Positions 56,997-64,000 of a stretch of DNA of 64,000 bases are shown here, in pieces. A model generated the notes under the pieces. It did not search any database, had not been told where the DNA came from, and worked only from the letters and a program-made list of their open reading frames with translations. The stretch spans positions 444,127 through 508,126 of the forward strand of contig CAADRB010000061.1 of the NCBI GenBank assembly GCA_900708905.1, given 5' to 3'. This stretch comes from Hymenolepis diminuta. Its lineage: Eukaryota > Platyhelminthes > Cestoda > Cyclophyllidea > Hymenolepididae. The translations under genes and the position numbers were made by a program. Position 1 is the first letter of the stretch, and each line of letters starts with the position of its first letter.

Positions 56997-58699
56997 AATA
57001 TCATCAAAATATTTTCCCCACAAATGAGGCCTTCCCGCTATTTTTTACCAAAAAAAATAACTTGCGGGGATTTGAAGCATCATTTCCAGGCTTTTAGTCC
57101 TTTATCAATGATTTGAGTGGAAGGGTTTTTAGAGTCTCTGTTTTTTGTCTAGTTGCGGAATGAATAATGCGGTCACTTTCTGAAATGGTCATCGTGGATT
57201 TTTATTAGAACTTCTTAATGGTTATATGTCTGATAATGCTTCCTTTAAATAGCCCATTAGTTACAAGAAAAATGATTTGATGCTTTAGTGTTTATACGGT
57301 TTCGGGCATAAAGTATTAGCAGAGCCGCACTCAGATCAGATTCAGGTTAATTTAGGTCCCCTGATATAGGCGTAATTATACTGGAGCGGTATTGAAGAGA
57401 GATGCTTATTCAAATCTGAAAATGCAATTTAGTTCCTTTCGATAAAAATGGTCAGTTATTGTGAAGTTGTAAAGTTTTCAATAATGCATTTACCGAAATG
57501 TTATAAGAGAAATATATAATGAAGCTGGTCGTTAGAAGTAAAAATTTCACTACAGTCCATTGTCTTTTTCACCTTCAGGATACTTTGAAATGTTCTTGTG
57601 TGATTATTTATTTTCAAGACAATTGGGGAACAATTCGACCATCATTCCGAAATAATCCATTACAAAAGGCCTTTAAGTATGGCCTGACTTGCAACAAGTT
57701 TCCCATAACCTTCAGTTAAATCACATCTATTCAGTCAAAGTTTAAAATGTCAAAATCTCACGAAGAAATCTTCAATCAATAATTATTTAATATCAGAATA
57801 TATTTAAGTTACTTTCATTATCAAACTTTTTCTCATTAAATTATCTCCAGAATAAGACTGATAAATTTTGCAGAAATATGATGGCATACCTGTAACATGG
57901 AAAATCAAGCTTTTTTGGCTTTTCAAAGTAGTCATTTTGTGTTTTTTGTTGGTGAAAAAGTGCTATAAAGTGAAAAATCAAGATGCAGTTATTTTACTTT
58001 TGTGTCCGGCTAAAAATGATGTGATTAACAGATCATTAATTGTTGTAATTTAATTAATTCTTAGAATAGTTTATTTGAGGAAAGCATTTTCCAACATTTT
58101 ACTGAAGAGGAATTGCTCATATTGCAAATTGCAAATCGACAACTTTACGACTTTTAATTACGAGGTAGAAATTTTGAAATTCTATGGAAATTCAGTGTTT
58201 AGGTGTAACTGTGTACAACTGGTTGAAAAAGGAGGAATCAACAGGACCCCAACTTTATGTAAGCACTTTACTCGTCAGGGTCACTACTTTTTACTATTTC
58301 ATTTGCTCATGTTAGTTTCATTATTGGGATAATCTGGATAATATGGTGGAACATAACATTTCTTCGCAAACCCTGAAAATTTGTGTTAAAATCGGAGGAG
58401 AAGCAAACAGACAAGATATGTATTCAATACCATCTGACACGCATCAAGTGACCTACCGAATTCGACAGTGGTGGTTAAAAGAGGGAAAGCAGAATGCGAG
58501 TTTCTCATCAAGGCTGAAATAAAAATATTCATACTTCATTCAAAATGGAGAAAACTACTGTTTTATGATTATTCCACAGCTATCTTAATAATAAAACCTG
58601 TTTTTTTATATAATGGTCGCATGAAGCTCCTTACGAGTTTAGGTTCGTAATAAAATGCTATAAAACTAGTTTTCTCAGCTCTGTTTCGTTAACGTCATA

Positions 58700-58990
58700 T
58701 AAGATCACCTTATTCTCTCAACCTTCGGTAGAAAACATATTTGAAATCATAATTAATCTAGAAGACGAATCATGAGATTTGAATTTTGGAACGTGAAATG
58801 GTCTAAAAATATTGTCCAACCCTAATCCTGAAATCCAATAAAGCAGGACTCTTTGATACCTTACATAATTTCGCTCCGCTCACCATTATCACTTATTGAA
58901 ATTGTTATTAACTGATTTCAGCTACTTCTCCATATTGAAAAACTGTAAATATTTGCCTTAAGTTAATTCCCAATGCAGTATAATATATAA
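58700..58990 (+). repeat. Interspersed repeat family B, copy 3
   Basis: Contains gacgaatcatgagatttgaa and gaattttggaacgtgaaa, then aagcaggactctttgatacc and ttattaactgatttcagc in the same order as copy 1. Confidence 0.6.
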
Positions 58991-61900
58991 TTTCTAGGCA
59001 ATTGATGAAAAATATTCGAAGCGGATGAGACCATCGATTTGCATTAAACTTAAACTCTGCCTAAAGTCTTCATGAAAAGATTTTCTGCTGATGATGGGGT
59101 GATCAATTTTCGAGTATTTACTTTAAGGTCGTCTGTACCCACATTTGGATCCCGTGATGAATGTTACGGTAAATATTATGCACAAAATTCACTGAGAGTA
59201 ATGTTTTGATCTGATATTTTTTCACTAAGTCTTCGCTTATGAAAATAGTCCTTAAAAATAAATCCTAAAATTTGAAAAAAATAGTAATGGAGATCTGGAA
59301 AAAATTATTCAACAAATTATAAATTGTATAATGGTCTGTAAAAAAATTACGCAGTAAATAATATTTTGGGATAGGAATTGAGGGTTATGTGCATGGAAAG
59401 ATAAACATTGTATAATTGTATAATTTGGGGAGAATTCCTATGCAATTAAATTTTCAGAAATTTAAAAAACAGATGATGCATGAAAGCAAATCGCCCATTT
59501 AGAAAAAAATATTGACTACGGAAAAACTTTCTGAGTAGGAAACTATCATTAAAATATTTTAGAAATTTCTCTTTTTCTGTAACACTAAGGGGGTAATTTT
59601 AAAGAAACTTCTGCGTTGGGTTGATGTAAATAAGACAGTGTTCCATACTCATCATGATATATATAAACTTAGCCGAAAATACAACAAGGATTGCAAAAAG
59701 ACGATGAATAAGTAATGGCTTTTCCAAAGTTAGATATGCTGTTCCCCATTGTTAGAAATTAAACAAAGATATTCCAATATCTCTCAGAATGCTTCACGCA
59801 AAAGCAGTAAATAATTACCTTTTCTAACATATTCTAATTAAAATAAATATTAAGAATTTTGCAATTTTTATATTCTGAAGCCAATTAAGGTTCTTTACCT
59901 AATACCTAATTTAGGTTCCAAATCTCTTTGTAACTTAAGTGGAATATTTTAGCTTATTCTTTCCTTTAAGTTACTAATTGGTCAGAGAGACTTTTAGATT
60001 ATTTCCGATAATTTTTTTTGCTAATTCTGTTTCATGCTGAAAATATTTTTCTATTTAGAATCTGGACAGGAGTCTGACAATCACTTATTTAATTTGCGTT
60101 TTATGGATCACCCCTATAAAATTTTAATCCTTACACCTACTTGAATTTTTATCTATGTCTCTCAATTTCATTAGTATCACCTCCGTTTCTGAATTATTTC
60201 AGTTTCAAAGGTCCTGTTAGGGGGAAAAAGCTCGATATGAGTTGTCAAATTAAATTAGGACTAGATTTAGATGGACTTTGCTTTGAGATAAATAAATGTA
60301 ACTAAGGTGGAAATTCAGGACAGAAATAGAAAATACTCATAAGATTGCATCAAAGAAAAATTAATTGGATTGCAAAATATATAATTTTTATATCGCCAAT
60401 ATATTTAATATCGGCATGCTAATATTTCTCAGTAGATGTCTTTATTACGCTCAGTCAAACAAAATAATATTATCTTTTAATATTGCAATTTGGAAAGTAT
60501 ATATTAAATTTAAATAACAAAGAATCCTTAAAAATAAATATTAAAAGCAAAATTAACATACAATTTTATTTAATCATTTAAATTTCTTTAAATTATCAGT
60601 AGTATCACGTTTTAACCAGCAGTTCCCTCCCCCTTCCATCTCGAAAGCTAATTGGATGTTTATCGACGAACCAGCCGATTGGTCAGTATGTACAGGAACT
60701 GAATACGCATTCATGTTAGTACCTGATAACCATTCATCCAGTTAAATTTTCTCGCACTATTCAACATCGTAAATCATTTTTATCGAAGCTATAAAAACAA
60801 AAATACATTTTAACTTAAAATTAAGTGTAACCAGATGTCGGTTGATTTATTCACAACAAATTTGAAATTCTCTACTAATTTACCTGAGTAGTTCAAAGCT
60901 TTCGGAAATCTGATTTTATCCAAGTATTAAGGTTGAATTAGATTACTATTTAAATTATGTAGGGAACTAAACCGCTGAGGCGACTGGATCTCACCCTAAT
61001 AATAGTGAATTTACGTATGAAATAGGTGGATATTGGTAGGCCCTTTGGATCATGAAATGATGTTGGTTCACTGAATCGTAGATCACTCCCCTTGTATTCA
61101 AAGTGGATTCGATTATTGATTATAAAGTTTTCATTCTTTATATTTTGGAATTGAGTCCCGACTGGATAAAAGTATATTCTCCATTAATAGCCAACTAGAC
61201 AATAGGTCATTCCATAAGACCACAACTATTTTAAGTCTTAGCCTTATTGGACTAAATACTCCGTCTCGTGGTAACTAATCTTTGTCTTCAATCACTTTAT
61301 GGTATTTGATAGATAGATAAAGGTGAATGATGGTAGCATGACCAATCACGGAATCAAATCAACCAATAAGATCTGACTAGCGTGGACATAATCTTACCCA
61401 TTAACTTGAAACTCAAATGATTAAGACTGAATACTAGATCATACCAAAGTAGGTTTGACTCCTTATAAGAATATGAACGTCATAATATTTCCACAATTTA
61501 AAAATCAAAGCTCTTGATGTTCTTACATCATTACCTGATTCCTCTCCCCTCCCTCTCCTGTTACGTAGCTTATTGAAGTAGTCTGCTCTCCCCTTATTCA
61601 GATACTTTCCTCTGAATAATAGCAAAAAGTCTTTTGTAATACCATAAGAATAACAATTACTCATAATGCTAAACGAAAGATGATGGCTCCTGAAAGAATA
61701 TTTGAGCTGTGATATCTGAGCAATTTTCAAGTTAGCATACCTCAAAAGGGATTTTTTTCAAAGTTAACTAAAGGAAAGAACCGAACACTAAGTATAACAG
61801 TTTGAAGAGACAACACAAATTTTTCGAAGTTTTCAGATGCTAAGAATAAATGTAGAAAGAAATGAATTAAAACGGATAGTTCTATTTATATATTGAGGAA

Positions 61901-62019
61901 ATTACAAAGGTTACTTAAAGTTTAGAAAATATATACGATTTGAGTGGTGTCACTCACTTCTATTCTACGGTGTTTCCAATTGAAGTTTGGTTAGTCAAAT
62001 TTTGTGGTTTCTAAATGTG

Positions 62020-62335
62020 CTCCAAGCAGGTGGCGCAAAAGTCGATTTGCGCATCTGCCAAGTTTGAGGTCACGAGATCAATGTCCATGGTGCACATCTA
62101 GTGGTATGTCTGGCCGCCCTCCAGATTTATTCCAGTCCACAAGAGGGGCGATAGAATGTCGGTTTCTCGTAAGAACGGCTCCAGGATACCTTTCCTCTTC
62201 CCAAGTAGTAATGAGTCTGGGCAGTTTTACCAAATCTAAGTTGTGCTGAGGTTGGCGATTATTAATGATTGGGGTTGAATACCATTGACTGATATTATTT
62301 TCACCACTTGCAGTAAGAACCGTCTTTAATTTAGG
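62020..62335 (+). repeat. tRNA-derived SINE-like element
   Basis: TGGCGCAAAAG (62031-62041) fits the RNA polymerase III A-box consensus TRGYNNARNNG exactly. GATCAATGT (62076-62084) is a one-mismatch B box (GWTCRANNC). The 35-nt spacing and the GCGCATCTG..GAGGTCACGAGATCAA layout look like a tRNA body, but no acceptor stem closes. It is therefore a SINE head or tRNA pseudogene. Confidence 0.6.
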
Positions 62336-63059
62336 TACGGTGCAGAGGAATGAGACAAAGGCGATAAGATAGTATCTGAGTCATAGAGGATAGATTATTC
62401 TCATAAATGATATCTTAAAACACGTACATTTTATTCAGTTTCATTTAATCTTTTTGCATCATCATTTTCTTGATTGAAAATGGGTGGAAGCGAAGAAATG
62501 GATAACTCTCCTTAGATTTTTGCCCAAAAATTGCAAAATATTTTAAATGAATGCAAAATAGTTGGGGTAAAATGAAATGTGAATTTTAAATAATTTATTG
62601 ATGACTGAAATATTCATATTTTCTCAGTGTGGTTAGTGAATTCAGATCATTCATTAAATGACTCTCAATGAATGACCATAGTGACATAGAACAATTTATG
62701 GTGAAACGGTTGAATGATAATTTGGTTCCGAAACAGTAATGCGGATATCAAGAAATAACTTCAGGAGTCAAATATTACCTTAATTTAATATTTACGTGAT
62801 ATCTATTACACTCCACTCAAAAATTCCCTTCTCAAATACAGACTAAAGAGGTCCATAGTTCAGTTTTTTTATTTAAAGCTTAATTTGGACTGTGAATAGT
62901 CGAAAGCATGATATCCGATAAAACCCTACATAATTTTTGTTTAAACCAATTACCCACCGGTGCTATTTTTCACCACTCGATAGAGGAATTTTATGAACAC
63001 ACATCACCAATGTGCGAAGTTGTTTCACAGTAGAGAGTTAGATTTAGACATACTGCGCT

Positions 63060-63540
63060 TGAACATGAATCTAAAATAGGGTGCTCTGGTCACGCCTCTC
63101 ACCCTAATCCCTCTCCCCCTCCTCCACCCTCTTTTTCTGGTGTAGAACTAGCAGAACTCACGGAGGGACATTTGTCAAGTCCGGGCACAGCGCAACGCAC
63201 ACGGGGTCGTGAAAACGCCGTTTGTGAACCGCCATATATACCTCTTTGATGTGTGCAGCTAGTGTTACAGAGCTTTGCCGGTGTCGCCTATACCCTACCC
63301 CCTAACCAAAACCGCCATTTTATTGCATTGATAAGTCAACCCCATTTCATCTATGGTTTCTCCCCTCCCATTCGCTCCCTATCTAGGCCGCCCGGCCTCA
63401 CTCTCATTAGCTCTCACTCGGTTGGTGACTCGTCGTTGCTACTCTCTCATCTGAAATAGTTTCTCTCGCTCTCGGTATCTCGCTGCTGTCCCTCCCCTAT
63501 CTAAGCGGTCATATATATATATATATATATATATGAGCGC
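63060..63540. promoter_or_regulatory. C+G-rich, pyrimidine-rich island, candidate promoter
   Basis: CT-rich with CpG. ACCGCCATTTT (63311-63321) is one base off the reversed YY1 motif, and AACCGCCATAT (63228-63238) is a weaker match. It ends in the AT palindrome. No coding exon follows within the last 460 bases. Confidence 0.35.
63511..63534 (+). repeat. (AT)12 microsatellite inside a palindrome
   Basis: Twelve AT units flanked by gcggtc and gagcgc, so that gcggtcat..atgagcgc forms an almost perfect palindrome and potential cruciform. Confidence 0.95.
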
Positions 63541-64000
63541 AAATGAGTTATTTTCTGAGTTAGTGAGAGGTTGCATGCGCAGGGATTATGGATAAGGTGA
63601 AACATAAATGATTAACTTATTTTCTGCACCTTGGACTGTTGTAAATGCAAAATACCTGGCTGGAATCGGTTGCTATGCATTCAATACGGCAAGAGTCAGG
63701 TTAATTCATGGTTTGAGATTGTGAATGATTCCGAAATTCAAAATATAAATTTGATTAAAGATGATAGATGAGACTAATAACGGAAGAATCAACAAATTTA
63801 AAACAGATTTCTGAATAGGTTATAATTCCCCATGGCTGTGATTTCTAGGAAGCTTTCTCGGGATAACCAGCGGCATTTATTGACGAGTATTTTTTCATTC
63901 ATACATTTCATCGATTCAGAATTTGTCCGCTTCTGCTCAGCAACTGAATACATCTCTTCCACGACTGATCTAAAATGCCGAATGATTCATAGATACTTAG

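Larger units (their letters stand above)
49632..64000. other. Gene-poor region after the MAGUK gene
   Basis: No supportable coding sequence. Contents are microsatellites, family B copies 2 and 3, tRNA-like elements at 54.8-55.0 and 62.0-62.3 kb, a weak one at about 60.97 kb (gaggcgactggatctcaccc), and three C+G-richer islands. It may be the long upstream region or first intron of a gene beyond the window. Confidence 0.5.

Noticed and set aside
61434..61745. 103-codon minus-strand open frame.
   Set aside because: Unrecognisable composition-driven translation with no supporting signals.
1..64000. CRISPR arrays, operons, rRNA genes, telomeric repeats.
   Set aside because: None seen; the window is spliced eukaryotic DNA.

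Overview
This is eukaryotic, A+T-rich animal DNA. It carries two multi-exon plus-strand genes with very uneven introns (39 nt to about 8.5 kb), GT..AG splice sites, and gene-poor DNA full of old repeats. The gene content is metazoan: a RUSC-type RUN-domain adaptor and a p55/MPP-type membrane-associated guanylate kinase (MAGUK). The base composition, the mix of tiny and very long introns, and the mariner and tRNA-like repeats suggest a parasitic flatworm, possibly a tapeworm. That assignment is an inference, not something the sequence proves.

Layout. 1-320: one arm of a dispersed repeat whose other copy lies inverted at about 33.06-33.4 kb. 2919-22736: the RUSC-like gene, 8 coding exons. The reading phase is continuous through every junction and gives 1264 codons. 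It has a long low-complexity N-terminus with an SH3-ligand motif, a RUN domain split over exons 4-6, and a proline-rich C-terminus where vertebrate RUSC proteins carry an SH3 domain. 22737-26247: intergenic. 26248-49471: the MPP-like MAGUK gene, 14 coding exons, again phase-consistent, 957 codons. It encodes L27-L27-PDZ-SH3-HOOK-GuK followed by an unusual tail of about 200 residues. A dead but complete mariner element with recognisable inverted terminal repeats sits in its first intron. 49472-64000: no gene that I can support. This stretch holds repeats, microsatellites and C+G-richer islands (about 52.9-53.2, 56.2-56.9 and 63.1-63.5 kb) that look like promoters, two of them with YY1-type motifs.

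Both genes encode scaffolds. RUN proteins of the RUSC type link receptors and vesicle traffic to small GTPases and motors. MPP proteins organise cell-junction and polarity complexes at the membrane. No operon or direct functional link between them is visible.

Repeats not explained by the genes include at least two more interspersed families (copies at about 12.7, 15.8 and 37.1 kb, and at about 43.2, 55.5 and 58.7 kb) and several tRNA-like modules with A-box and/or B-box motifs that look like SINE heads. All exon structures come from reading splice sites and phases by eye. No transcript evidence or database search was available.
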